From Actinobacteria bacterium 21-64-8 (GTDB lineage Bacteria; Pseudomonadota; Alphaproteobacteria; Sphingomonadales; Sphingomonadaceae), in contig CAJCHR010000016.1 of NCBI GenBank assembly GCA_903970225.1, positions 1 to 43,737 on the forward strand: a stretch of DNA of 43,737 nt. Direction: 5' to 3'. The translations under genes were made by a program, and so were the position numbers. Shown here in pieces: positions 26,679 to 35,159 of the stretch. Position 1 is the stretch's first letter; each line of letters starts with the position of its first letter. The notes beneath the pieces are model-generated. The model was not told the DNA's origin, did not search any database, and saw nothing but the letters and a program-made list of their open reading frames with translations.

Positions 26679-27548
26679 TTACGCCTGGGGTTCCTTGTTG
26701 AAGGCACGACGCGCTTTGAACTCCCGCGGGCTCTCGCCGGTCATCCGGCGGAAGGTCACGGCAAAGTTGTTGGCCGAGGTGAAGCCGATCTCCTTCGAGA
26801 CCGTCCTGACGGCGACACCCGAAAGCAGCAGGGACTTGGCCCGCTCCATCCGGTATTCCGCAATATAGTCGCCGATCGACCGTCCCCGGCTGGCCCGGAA
26901 GGCCCGGGTGAGATGCCGCACCGAGAGATTGCAGCGATCCGCAAGTTCGCGCAGCGTCGGCAGCAGACCGCCATCGCGCAAGCGCTCGTCGATCAGTTTC
27001 AGCCGCCACGGTGACAGACCGCCGCCGGTCTCGCTTTGTCCGATGCCCAGCAGATAGCGCGTCAAGTCGATCAGCATCTGCCCGGCCATCAACTCGATAT
27101 AGGCCTCGCTGGCGAAACCCGGCCGCCGCATCTCCTGTGCGATGCGCAGAAGCATGTTGCGCATCCCGGTGTTGGCGATGTCCAGCCCCGCTATCAGGCG
27201 GCTGCCGGTCCATTCGACCGCGCCGTCGAAGTAATGTGCGACGGCCTCCGGGTTGAAGATGCAGACGATCGCCTCCTGGTGCCTGCATTCGGCGCGAATG
27301 TGGAGGATCTGACCCGGAGGATAGAAGAACATCTCGCCCATCGGCATGAATCGGTGCGGGCCCCAGAGCCGCGGAAAGCAGGCGGTGCCGTTCTTCGGCT
27401 GAGGCAGCAGCGAGAGCTGCAGATGATGATCGGCGGTTTCACCCGCGATCTCGATCGGTGCGTCCCATTCGGCACTGACCAGTTGCACGCGGCAAAACCG
27501 CGTCGCAACTTCGCGCGCGACCGTTCTGGTCCCGTTTGGCCTGCCCAT
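26679..27548 (-). CDS. AraC-family transcriptional regulator
   Basis: The protein of about 289 residues has an N-terminal sensing half with GEMFFYPPGQILHIRAECRHQEAIVCIFNPE. The C-terminal AraC domain (about 190-280) reads LPTLRELADRCNLSVRHLTRAFRASRGRSIGDYIAEYRMERAKSLLLSGVAVRTVSKEIGFTSANNFAVTFRRMTGESPREFK. The start at 27548 has GGGAG about 9 nt upstream, while the ATG at 27557 directly abuts it, so 27548 is preferred. It is divergent from the second TonB receptor and upstream of the aldehyde oxidoreductase operon on the same strand (377 nt away). Either may be its target. A perfect 6-7-6 palindrome lies just before the gene (27566-27584). Confidence 0.92.
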   Translation of the reverse strand: MGRPNGTRTVAREVATRFCRVQLVSAEWDAPIEIAGETADHHLQLSLLPQPKNGTACFPRLWGPHRFMPMGEMFFYPPGQILHIRAECRHQEAIVCIFNPEAVAHYFDGAVEWTGSRLIAGLDIANTGMRNMLLRIAQEMRRPGFASEAYIELMAGQMLIDLTRYLLGIGQSETGGGLSPWRLKLIDERLRDGGLLPTLRELADRCNLSVRHLTRAFRASRGRSIGDYIAEYRMERAKSLLLSGVAVRTVSKEIGFTSANNFAVTFRRMTGESPREFKARRAFNKEPQA

Positions 27549-27565
27549 GGCCGGCATCTCCCATT

Positions 27566-27584
27566 ACGGGATCTCTCGTCCCGT
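27566..27584. promoter_or_regulatory. Perfect inverted repeat upstream of araC-like gene
   Basis: ACGGGA-TCTCTCG-TCCCGT has perfect 6-bp arms with a 7-nt spacer. It ends 18 nt before the araC-like start codon on its sense strand, and is about 245 nt before the divergent receptor. It could be an operator or a 5'-UTR hairpin near the ribosome site of the araC mRNA. Confidence 0.4.
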
Positions 27585-27829
27585 TTCGCAACCATAGCCG
27601 ATAATTGGCGCGGCGCCACGTCCGTCGTTTCAAGGCAGGGAGCTTTGCAAGACCGCTGCGATCGGGCCAAATCTATCCTGACGGGGCGTAAAATCGTCGA
27701 CGACGAACGCTGAGTGCTACCGGTCTTGGCGACTTGCCCTAAGCTTCCTCTGCGAGCCGGCGTGCCGGGTTGCTGCCCACAGGGCGGCGTCCCGAGCCTC
27801 CAGGAAGGAACGGCCGAGGGGAGAGAGCG

Positions 27830-30388
27830 ATGCCAAAGCGTAGGCAAGTCATGTCCAGGATTCTGGCTACCACCGCGATCGGGCTCAGCTTCGCCGCGGC
27901 ACCCGCCATGGCGCAAAATTCGGACAAGGCTACGGACTCCGGCGAGATCATCGTCACCGCCCAGCGCATCGAACAGCGCCTTCAGGACGTACCGATCTCG
28001 ATCACCGTGCTGAGCCAGGACGCGATCACCAAGCGCAACATCGTCAGCAGCGTCGATCTCGGCACCTACGTCCCTTCGCTGTCGACGAACCAGAGCTTCG
28101 GCGCGGAGAAAGCCAGCTTCTCGATTCGCGGGTTCACCCAAGAGGGCAAGACTTCGCCCTCGGTCGCGGTCTATTTCGCCGACGTTGTCGCACCGCGGTC
28201 TAACGGCGGCACGACGTCGGGCAACGGCGCGGGCGTGGGCTCGTTCATGGATCTGCAGAACGTGCAGGTGCTCAAGGGTCCGCAGGGCACGCTGTTCGGG
28301 CGCAATTCCACGGGCGGCGCGATCCTACTCGTGCCATCGAAGCCGACGGAGAATCTCGGAGGCTATGTCCAGGGCTCGGTCGGCGATTACAACATGCACC
28401 GCATCGAGGCGGTGCTGAACGCGCCGATCACCTCGACCATCCGTGTACGCGGCGCGGTCGACTGGAACCAGCGCGACGGCTACGAGACCAACAAGAGCGG
28501 CATCGGCCCCAAGGATTTCGGCAACACGAACTATATCGCAGCGCGGTTCAGCGTGGTGGCCGATATCACGCCGGATCTCGAGAACTACACGATCGCGAGC
28601 TACAGCCGCTCGAACACACACGGCGTTCTGCAGAAGGTGTTCGGCTGCAATCGCGGCTATGCGAGCGGCGGCGGGCTGGTCGGGCTGCTGGGGCCCTACG
28701 CCTGCGGCCAGGTCGACCGGGAAAATGCCCGAGGCGACGGTTTCTGGGACGTCGACAACAGCGATCCCCACCCGAAGGAGCTCATCCGGCAGTGGCAGGT
28801 CATCAACACCACGACGCTCCGGGCCACCGATAATCTGACCATCAAGAATATCTTCTCCTACGCCCAGTACCGCGAAAGCGCCGACTTCGATCTGTTCGGC
28901 GACAATCTGATATCGACGGGACAGCCGCTCAACTTCGGGAATCTCGGTATCGGCGTCAACGCGATGGGAACCTGCCAGTATCCCAGCATGACTTGCACGA
29001 CGCCGCTGATGCTTCCCACTACGCCGGGCCAGTCGCTGCCGGGCATTACGCTCCATCCCGGGGTAACCGGCAACAACTCGGCGCAGTCGACCCTCACCGA
29101 AGAATTGCAGTTGCAGGGCAATCTGTTCGGCGATCGGCTCACCTGGCAGGCCGGCGCCTATCTTGAATCGAGCAGGCCGCTCGGCTTCAATTCCGGCACG
29201 ACCCAGATCTTCGAAAGCTGCACCGACTACGCAACTCTGCAGTGCACCAACCCCTTGCTGATTGGTTCGCTCTCCTCCTCGAATGTGAAAGATACGTTCA
29301 ACAGCAAGGCGCTCTACGCGCAGGCGACCTACAAGTTGACAAGCCAGCTCAGCCTGACCGGCGGCATCCGCTACACTTCGGACAAGGTTTCGAGCGAATC
29401 GCGCAATGTGAATATCGAGGTCCCGACGCCCGGTACTGCGGTCTATTCCTGCCAGAACGTGGTGAAGTTCAACGTCGGCGGCGACATCAGCAAGCCGCTG
29501 ATCGTGGATGGTCCGCTGTCGGCGCAGTGTGATGCTGTGCTTCATGAGAATTCGAAGCGTCCGACATGGTTGATCGACCTCGACTACAAGCCCACCGACG
29601 ACCTGCTGCTGTATGCCAAATGGGCGCGTGGCTATCGCCAGGGGGCGATCAACTCGAACAACCTGGGCCTCGAGACCGCCGGGCCGGAAACGATCAACAC
29701 GTACGAAGGCGGTCTCAAGGCCAGCTTCCGCGGACCGGTTCCCGGTTATTTCGACATCACCGGTTTCTACAACAACCTGACCAATCAGCAACTCGCGGTG
29801 GATTCGGTCGTCGCGCCGCAATTCCAGGGCAAGGTCCCCAACGCCCAGCCGATCCTGAACGCGGGCAAATCGCGCACTTGGGGCATCGAGATCGATACGT
29901 CGGTCAGGCCGTTCAAGGGCTTCAAGCTCGACCTTGGGTATGCCTACCTGAACACCAAGCTGATCGAATTTACCCAGCCGGTGAAGCCGGTCTATTATTC
30001 GGACCTGTTCCCTTCCGCGGATGTCGGCCAGCCGCTTGCCTTGTCGCCCAAGAACCGCGTGACGGTCACCGGGACCTATACGCTTCCCCTGGATGAGCAT
30101 GTCGGGCGGGTTTCTTTCGGCGCGACCTTCACGCACACCGATGCCAATCGCGCTGTGTCTCCCAGTGTCGCGCCCAATTACCTGCTGCCCGCGGCGAACC
30201 TGCTCAATCTCAACGTCGATTGGGACTCGGTCCTGAGCAGCCCGATCGATCTGTCGTTCTTCATGACCAACGCGACGAACCAGAAATTGACGGTTTACGC
30301 GGCCGGCACATATACGACGAACGGGCAGATCTCGGGGCAGATCAACCAGCCGCGGATGTTCGGCTTCCGCGCAAAGTACCGGTTCTGA
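27830..30388 (+). CDS. TonB-dependent outer-membrane receptor
   Basis: This 852-residue receptor starts with MPKRRQVMSRILATTAIGLSF and a signal peptide ending AAPAMAQ (about residue 29). A TonB-box region follows (GEIIVTAQRIEQRLQDVPISITVLS), then a plug (about 40-175, with SFSIRGFTQEGKTSPSVAVYFADVV and LQNVQVLKGPQGTLFGRNSTGGAILL), and a barrel to the C-terminal KYRF. Sphingomonads use such receptors for sugars, siderophores and aromatic compounds, and the specific ligand is not visible. GAGAGAG (27821-27827) precedes ATG 27830; the internal ATG at 27851 is an alternative. It is divergent from the AraC gene and followed by a terminator and an uncharacterised gene. Confidence 0.94.
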   Translation: MPKRRQVMSRILATTAIGLSFAAAPAMAQNSDKATDSGEIIVTAQRIEQRLQDVPISITVLSQDAITKRNIVSSVDLGTYVPSLSTNQSFGAEKASFSIRGFTQEGKTSPSVAVYFADVVAPRSNGGTTSGNGAGVGSFMDLQNVQVLKGPQGTLFGRNSTGGAILLVPSKPTENLGGYVQGSVGDYNMHRIEAVLNAPITSTIRVRGAVDWNQRDGYETNKSGIGPKDFGNTNYIAARFSVVADITPDLENYTIASYSRSNTHGVLQKVFGCNRGYASGGGLVGLLGPYACGQVDRENARGDGFWDVDNSDPHPKELIRQWQVINTTTLRATDNLTIKNIFSYAQYRESADFDLFGDNLISTGQPLNFGNLGIGVNAMGTCQYPSMTCTTPLMLPTTPGQSLPGITLHPGVTGNNSAQSTLTEELQLQGNLFGDRLTWQAGAYLESSRPLGFNSGTTQIFESCTDYATLQCTNPLLIGSLSSSNVKDTFNSKALYAQATYKLTSQLSLTGGIRYTSDKVSSESRNVNIEVPTPGTAVYSCQNVVKFNVGGDISKPLIVDGPLSAQCDAVLHENSKRPTWLIDLDYKPTDDLLLYAKWARGYRQGAINSNNLGLETAGPETINTYEGGLKASFRGPVPGYFDITGFYNNLTNQQLAVDSVVAPQFQGKVPNAQPILNAGKSRTWGIEIDTSVRPFKGFKLDLGYAYLNTKLIEFTQPVKPVYYSDLFPSADVGQPLALSPKNRVTVTGTYTLPLDEHVGRVSFGATFTHTDANRAVSPSVAPNYLLPAANLLNLNVDWDSVLSSPIDLSFFMTNATNQKLTVYAAGTYTTNGQISGQINQPRMFGFRAKYRF

Positions 30389-30403
30389 AGTTGATGCGGT
30401 CGA

Positions 30404-30436
30404 AGCCCGATCTCCTCGAAGGCGATCGGGCTTTGT
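30404..30436 (+). terminator. Rho-independent terminator after TonB receptor
   Basis: AGCCCGATC (30404-30412) and GATCGGGCT (30424-30432) form a perfect 9-bp stem with an 11-nt loop, followed by TTGTCGTT. The T-run is imperfect. It lies 15 nt after the receptor stop and 32 nt before the next gene, so it may separate that gene's transcription or act as an attenuator. Confidence 0.7.
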
Positions 30437-30467
30437 CGTTGCATGAGAGCCATCCGAGGGAAGAACC

Positions 30468-31484
30468 ATGACCATCGACTTGTCCGGCGGCCTGCCCGTC
30501 GAACGCGAATACGTCTACTCCGAGAAGCCCGGCCCCGAAGTGCGCGACGCGATCAACGTCTGGCTCGAGGAAGAGAACGCCGCCTTCGCGATGCGGATCG
30601 GCATCGAAACCGTCGCCGAGGATTGGGATTCGCCAGAACTCTGGCTTGACATCGCCTATCCGGACGGCCGGGTGATCAGCGGGCGCGAGCACGGCGCGCG
30701 GCATCCCAACATCGATGCCGCGGGCAAACCGACGGTGATCGGCTGCGGTCCGCTCGAGTATCGCTGCATCGAGCCGTTCAAGCACTGGCACATCGCGTTT
30801 ACGCAGCACCCGGTGCGCGAACTGACAGCGCAGCAATTGATCGACGAGACTTATCCCGATCCGCCGCCGATGCGCGAGGTAAGCTTCGAGATCGATTTTT
30901 ACCCGGTCGTGCCCCCGCTGATATCGGGGACGCTCAGCGAAGCCACCGCTGAGGAGGGCAGCTTCCTCAGCCCGCGCTACGAACAGCTGTGCCGCGCCAG
31001 GGGATGGCTTCAGATCGACGGCGATCGTCGCGAATTTTCCGGCCAGATCCTGCGGATCAAGCGCCAGGGCGTGCGCAAGTTCGAAGGCTTCTGGGGGCAT
31101 TGCTGGATGTCGGCGCTGTTCCCGAGCGGCAAGGCCTTCGGGGTCAATGTCTTTCCGCCCCGCGCCGACGGCAAGCCCAGCTTCAACGAGGGTTTCGTGT
31201 TCGACGGCGATGGCACGCTGACGCCGGCCCGCGCCGTGCAAATTCCGTGGATGCGCGAACTGCTGACGGGCGGCGAGCATGTGCCGCTGGTGCTGGAAAC
31301 GGCCGACGGGCTTATCGAGATCGACGGCACCACGTTCGTCAACTGCCGCTCGCTCGGTGCACACGTCTTGCCCGAAAGTTTTCCCATCGTGCAGCAGGCG
31401 CATGCCGTCTATAATTGGGGTGGTGAAACGACGGCAGGAATGATCGAACGATCGACCCTGCGCGATCACATGCGTTCCGTATGA
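30468..31484 (+). CDS. Uncharacterised 338-residue protein (DUF7064/AttH-like, tentative)
   Basis: This soluble protein has no signal peptide or membrane segment and begins MTIDLSGGLPVEREYVYSEKPG, with AGGGAA (about 30460-30465) before ATG 30468. Blocks IGCGPLEYRCIEPFKHWHIAF and GHCWMSALFPSGKAFGVNVFPP recall the tandem beta-sandwich halves of AttH/CrtC-like hydratase-fold proteins, now split into DUF7064/DUF7065 families. This is recall, not a search. Similar proteins sit in catabolic gene sets of sphingomonads and mycobacteria. It follows the TonB receptor across a terminator-like hairpin, suggesting partial co-expression. Enzymatic role unknown. Confidence 0.7.
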   Translation: MTIDLSGGLPVEREYVYSEKPGPEVRDAINVWLEEENAAFAMRIGIETVAEDWDSPELWLDIAYPDGRVISGREHGARHPNIDAAGKPTVIGCGPLEYRCIEPFKHWHIAFTQHPVRELTAQQLIDETYPDPPPMREVSFEIDFYPVVPPLISGTLSEATAEEGSFLSPRYEQLCRARGWLQIDGDRREFSGQILRIKRQGVRKFEGFWGHCWMSALFPSGKAFGVNVFPPRADGKPSFNEGFVFDGDGTLTPARAVQIPWMRELLTGGEHVPLVLETADGLIEIDGTTFVNCRSLGAHVLPESFPIVQQAHAVYNWGGETTAGMIERSTLRDHMRSV

Positions 31485-31538
31485 CCCGATCGTTTGCAAA
31501 GTTGCGGCCAGCGCGGCTTGCCGCTTGGGCCGTCTCAA

Positions 31539-31555
31539 CCGAGACTCTTCGAACC
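31539..31555 (-). other. Imperfect copy of tRNA-Arg 3' segment (possible degenerate attachment site)
   Basis: CCGAGACTCTTCGAACC differs at 3 of 17 positions from CCGAGAGGATTCGAACC at 32290-32306, the T-arm/acceptor segment of the tRNA-Arg gene. Its orientation is the same. The two enclose the small gene at 31630-32178. TTCGAACC is a generic T-loop sequence, so chance or a decayed tRNA remnant is possible. Confidence 0.25.
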
Positions 31556-31629
31556 CGCAACGATCGGGGGAAGCGATTGCCGCACCGGAGCGAACGAAGC
31601 GAGGTGGGCCGCCGATCAGGTGGACGCGC

Positions 31630-32178
31630 CTAGCCTTCCTGAGGCGGTAAGACGGCTGGCTGTGAAGGGGATTCAGTTGAAAGCCTCGATTGTATCGCTA
31701 ATGACCTTTCCAGGGCATCCGCGGTCCTGATCTGCGCCTGCAGTGAGTTCAGATACATGTTATCACGCGCTCGAAATCCATCAGAGGCATAGCCTTCCAC
31801 AGCTAGGTCCGCCTCAGATGCCGTGATGCCCACCTCCTTCAAAACCGCTGAAAGCAACTTTGTCTGCGCGGTTCTTATCTCGGTGTTTTGAAGTTCAATT
31901 CCTTGGGGTGTGGTGGCCTGTTCAACTCGGATCACACGGTGGTACGCGGCGAACGCTTCCATCACGCGACGCGAATGTGCGAACTCCACGCGAAGCAAAT
32001 TGATAGCAGTTGAATAGGCTGGATCGCTTGGGAGATGCCTCGTGGCGATCAGCATCCGCACAACGATCATTTTACCATCGCGGATGCGACGTCGACCCTC
32101 GACCCACAAGGTGATCATCACCGCCGTGATTGGTGATAAAACGATGCCGCCGAGGGTCAGCCACTCATTCAGACCCAT
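31630..32178 (-). CDS. Small membrane-anchored hypothetical protein (DUF6680-like)
   Basis: The 182-residue protein has one N-terminal membrane segment (LTLGGIVLSPITAVMITLWVE, residues about 6-26), followed by a charged helical cytoplasmic part. MIVVRMLIATRHLPSDPAYSTAINLLRVEFAHSRRVMEAFAAYHRVI has the feel of DUF6680 proteins (recall only). ATG 32178 (MGLNEW) was chosen because it places the membrane segment at the N-terminus. It is more AT-rich than its neighbours and stands alone between the uncharacterised gene and tRNA-Arg, so it may have been acquired. Function unknown. Confidence 0.65.
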   Translation of the reverse strand: MGLNEWLTLGGIVLSPITAVMITLWVEGRRRIRDGKMIVVRMLIATRHLPSDPAYSTAINLLRVEFAHSRRVMEAFAAYHRVIRVEQATTPQGIELQNTEIRTAQTKLLSAVLKEVGITASEADLAVEGYASDGFRARDNMYLNSLQAQIRTADALERSLAIQSRLSTESPSQPAVLPPQEG

Positions 32179-32281
32179 GGCGCGGCTCCTCCTCCCGATC
32201 TTCCACCCACCTGCGCTTCCGGCCAATGTTACCTACCGGTCACCTTTTCCATGTGAGGTAACCTTGAAAACCGCAGAAATC

Positions 32282-32358
32282 TGGCGCGCCCGAGAGGATT
32301 CGAACCTCTGACCCCAAGCTTAGAAGGCTCGTGCTCTATCCAACTGAGCTACGGGCGC
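32282..32358 (-). tRNA. tRNA-Arg (anticodon TCT)
   Basis: Read on the minus strand, the 77-nt gene begins GCGCCCGTAGCTCAGTTGG. Acceptor arms GCGCCCG/CGGGCGC pair perfectly, the discriminator is G, and CCA is encoded. The D-arm has AGCTCAGTTGG, the anticodon loop CTTCTAA gives anticodon TCT (Arg, AGA codons), and the T-arm is AGAGGTTCGAATCCTCT. All arms fit a complete, functional tRNA. Confidence 0.95.
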
Positions 32359-32485
32359 GCGCCGGGGTTCTCTTAATCGGGCAGTGGCGGCGAAGCAAAC
32401 GGTGGGGACGAACCGCGCGGCTTGCCGCTCGCGTGTCGCTGTGCGAGGCAGCAGGCGATCGGGATATCGGGCAAGGGGAGCAGCT

Positions 32486-33295
32486 ATGACCGAAGCATTG
32501 TCACGGATCGAGGGTGATGCCGGTGCGCGGCGCCACTTCCGGTTCTTCGACTACATGCTCGCTGCGTTCGTCACGATCCTGCTGCTCTCGAACCTGATCG
32601 GGGCGGCCAAGCTCTCGATCTTCCATGGCTACGTGTTCGGCGCGGGCATCCTGTTCTTCCCGATCAGCTACATCCTGGGCGACGTGCTGACCGAGGTCTA
32701 TGGATACGCCAACGCGCGGCGCTGTCTGTGGGTGGGCTTCTTTGCGATGCTGTTCATGGCGTTCATGAGCTTCGTCGTTGTCGCGATGCCCGCGTTCGGA
32801 GGGTGGGACTGCGCCGCAAGTAGCGATCCGCGCTTCGCCAGCGTGCTGTCTGCACACGGCTCTGGGGCGATCTGCCAATCGACATACGAATCGGTGTTCG
32901 GAAGCACCTGGCGCATCGTGCTGGCCAGCGTGATCGCGTTCTGGGCGGGCGAGTTCGTCAACTCGTTCGTGCTCGCCAAGATGAAGGTCTGGACCGGCGG
33001 CAAGTACCTGTTCACGCGCACCTGGGGCTCGACCATCGTCGGCCAGGCGGTCGACAGCTTGCTGTTCTACCCGATCGCATTTGCGGGCGTCTGGTCGGGT
33101 CAAAGCGTGCTCACCGTGCTGGTCACCAACTGGGCGCTCAAGGTGCTGTGGGAAATCCTGCTGACGCCGGTCACGTATGCTGTGGTGGGCTTCCTCAAGC
33201 GCACCGAGGGTGTCGACGTGTTCGATACCGGCACCGACTTCTCGCCATTTGCCAAGGTGCAGAGCACGGGTGATGTGAGCTCGCGTTTCTCCTAA
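32486..33295 (+). CDS. yhhQ: Queuosine precursor transporter (YhhQ/VUT family)
   Basis: This 269-residue integral membrane protein has about six segments. The conserved features are NLIGAAK, FGAGILFFPISYILGDVLTEVYGYANARR (the family signature), WAGEFVNSFVLAKMKVWTGGKYLFTRTWGSTIVGQAVDSLLFYPIAF, and LKVLWEILLTPVTYAVVGFLKR. Members import preQ0/preQ1 for queuosine tRNA modification. ATG 32486 has AAGGGGAG at 32473-32480; the open frame upstream is not coding. recF follows 12 nt downstream, suggesting co-transcription. An extra loop with two cysteines (GWDCAASSDPRF...AICQSTYES) is present, as in other alphaproteobacterial members. Confidence 0.92.
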   Translation: MTEALSRIEGDAGARRHFRFFDYMLAAFVTILLLSNLIGAAKLSIFHGYVFGAGILFFPISYILGDVLTEVYGYANARRCLWVGFFAMLFMAFMSFVVVAMPAFGGWDCAASSDPRFASVLSAHGSGAICQSTYESVFGSTWRIVLASVIAFWAGEFVNSFVLAKMKVWTGGKYLFTRTWGSTIVGQAVDSLLFYPIAFAGVWSGQSVLTVLVTNWALKVLWEILLTPVTYAVVGFLKRTEGVDVFDTGTDFSPFAKVQSTGDVSSRFS

Positions 33296-33307
33296 AGGTG
33301 CGCCCGC

Positions 33308-34390
33308 ATGGCGCTTGACCGAATCCTCCTCTCACGTTTCCGCAACCACCGCGACACGGCAATCGAAGGTACCGCGCAGTTCAACCTGCTCGTGGGCGAA
33401 AACGGCGCGGGCAAGACCAATGTGCTCGAGGCGATCTCGCTGTTCGCGCCGGGGCGTGGTTTGCGACGCGCGGCATTGGCCGACATGGCGCAAAGAACCG
33501 GGATGCAGGGAAAGGATGGCGGCTTCGCGCTGAGCGCCGAACTTGCGGGCGACGTGCGACTCGGCACGGGGATCGTGCCCGATCGACCGGGACGGCGTAT
33601 CGTGCAGGTGAACGGCGCTGAAGCCAGCGCGACGAGCCTCGCCGAGTGGCTCGCCATCGGCTGGCTGACCCCGGCGATGGACCGGCTGTTCATGGAAGGC
33701 GCGGGCGCGCGGCGGCGGTTTCTCGACCGGCTGGTGCTCGCACTGGAGCCTTCGCACGCACGCAATGCGGCCCGGCTGGAGGCGGCACTGCGCGAACGCG
33801 GGCGATTGCTCTCGGCAGACGCGGAGCCCGATCCGGCCTGGCTCGACGCGATCGAGGCGCAGATCGCGGAGAGCGGCGCAGCGGTCGCGGATTCGCGCGG
33901 CGATCTTGCGAGACGGCTCGACGCGGCGCTGGCGGCGCTGCCCGCCTCGCCATTCGCGCGGCCTTCGCTCACTTATGTTCCCGGAGGCCCGACCGGAGCG
34001 AACGCGCTCGCGCAGGCTCTGCGCGAGGGGCGGCGGCGCGACCGGGCCGCTCAGCGCACGCTGACCGGCCCGCACCGCGATGATCTGGCGGTAACGCTCG
34101 CCGCCAAGAACCAGCCTGCGGCCGAGTGCTCGACGGGCGAGCAGAAGGCGATGCTGATCGCGATCACCCTCGCGCATGCGGCGCTTGGCGAAGTGGAGCG
34201 CCCTCGCCTGCTCCTGCTCGACGAAGTGGCCGCGCACCTCGACCCGCTGCGGCGCGAAGCCTTGTTCGAGCGGCTGGCCGAGGGCCGCGCACAGGTGTGG
34301 ATGACGGGCACCGAGCGCGCACCATTCGCGCCGATCGTGGAACGGGCTGCGGTGTGGCGCGTGAATGACGGCAGAGCGGAGCGGCAGTAA
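33308..34390 (+). CDS. recF: DNA replication/repair protein RecF
   Basis: The 360-residue SMC-like ATPase has N-terminal LDRILLSRFRNHRDTAIEG, Walker A LVGENGAGKTNVLEAI (about residues 28-43), DRLFMEGAGARRRFLDRLVLALEP, GPHRDDLAV, signature CSTGEQKAML and Walker B RLLLLDEVAAHLDPLRREALF. RecF loads RecA at gaps with RecO/RecR and supports replication restart. The length is normal. Unlike E. coli it is not in a dnaA-dnaN-gyrB operon but follows the YhhQ-type gene by 12 nt. It converges with the TesA-like gene (23 nt between stops). Confidence 0.95.
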   Translation: MALDRILLSRFRNHRDTAIEGTAQFNLLVGENGAGKTNVLEAISLFAPGRGLRRAALADMAQRTGMQGKDGGFALSAELAGDVRLGTGIVPDRPGRRIVQVNGAEASATSLAEWLAIGWLTPAMDRLFMEGAGARRRFLDRLVLALEPSHARNAARLEAALRERGRLLSADAEPDPAWLDAIEAQIAESGAAVADSRGDLARRLDAALAALPASPFARPSLTYVPGGPTGANALAQALREGRRRDRAAQRTLTGPHRDDLAVTLAAKNQPAAECSTGEQKAMLIAITLAHAALGEVERPRLLLLDEVAAHLDPLRREALFERLAEGRAQVWMTGTERAPFAPIVERAAVWRVNDGRAERQ

Positions 34391-34413
34391 AGTCCTTCGC
34401 TGAAGAAGACAAG

Positions 34414-35112
34414 CTACGGCAGCGCCTTGACCACCGTGTCGATCGTCGCCTTGACGATCGCATCCACCCCCAGCGCGGTCGGATGCACATGGTCCGCCTG
34501 CACCAGTTCGGGCTTGCCGACTACGGCCGCGAGGAAGAACGGCACCAGTACGTCGTGATGCTTTTTCGCGAGGGCGGGAAAGATCCCGTCGAAATCGCGG
34601 GCGTAAGAAGGCCCGAGGTTCGGCGCGGCGAGGATGCCCATGATCACTACGGGGATGTGCCGCTTGTCGAATTCGGCGAGGATCGCATCGAGGTTCTTGC
34701 GCGCATCCGCTGGTGGCAGTCCGCGCAGCATGTCGTTGCCGCCAAGGCTCAGGATCACCAGCCCGGGCGGACGCGGCTGATTGTCGAGCGTGAACGCCAG
34801 CCGCGCGAGCCCGTCGGCGGTGGTGTTGCCGGACACGCCCGCATTGCTGACCCGCGCATTGATGCCGCGAGCCCGCAGCGCCTTCTCGAGCTTCGCTGGG
34901 TAGCTTTCACCGAAATTCAGCCCGTATCCGGCAAGCAGGCTGTCACCGAGCGCCAGAATATCGACCTCGGGCCCTTTGACGGCCGGTTCGGACGCGGCCT
35001 CGTGCGCCTGCGCGGAAGGCGGCGGCGGCGGCACCGTGTCCTTATGGCAAGCCACAAGCGCGAGCGTTGCAACCAGAGCGACCGCCAACCTTGCGCTGCG
35101 AAAAATATACAT
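34414..35112 (-). CDS. tesA: Lipoprotein arylesterase / lysophospholipase (TesA-like, SGNH)
   Basis: The 232-residue SGNH hydrolase has a lipoprotein signal (MYIFRSARLAVALVATLALVAC, lipobox Cys22), so it is probably anchored to a membrane. A proline-rich spacer leads to ILALGDSLLAGYGLNFGESYPAKLE (block I, Ser58). VILSLGGNDMLRGLPP is block III (GGND), and VQADHVHPT supplies Asp and His. E. coli TesA is a periplasmic thioesterase/lysophospholipase; this one adds a lipid anchor. AAGGAG lies 8 nt upstream of ATG 35112. It is divergent from the ybbA/ybbP-like pair, the conserved neighbourhood seen in many proteobacteria. Confidence 0.92.
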   Translation of the reverse strand: MYIFRSARLAVALVATLALVACHKDTVPPPPPSAQAHEAASEPAVKGPEVDILALGDSLLAGYGLNFGESYPAKLEKALRARGINARVSNAGVSGNTTADGLARLAFTLDNQPRPPGLVILSLGGNDMLRGLPPADARKNLDAILAEFDKRHIPVVIMGILAAPNLGPSYARDFDGIFPALAKKHHDVLVPFFLAAVVGKPELVQADHVHPTALGVDAIVKATIDTVVKALP

Positions 35113-35159
35113 CGCGTCGTCTCCTTGGCGCGGGGCACTAGCTATCCCATCTCCGCCGC

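Noticed and set aside
26404-27288. Long reverse open frame overlapping the araC-like gene and the adjacent intergenic region
   Set aside because: It is Arg/Gly/Ala-rich with no domain and runs through the AraC coding region in a different frame; the AraC domain is clear in the other frame.
31630-32178. Prophage or integrase content in the small region beside tRNA-Arg
   Set aside because: The single gene has no integrase or phage features; only a possible decayed attachment site remains.
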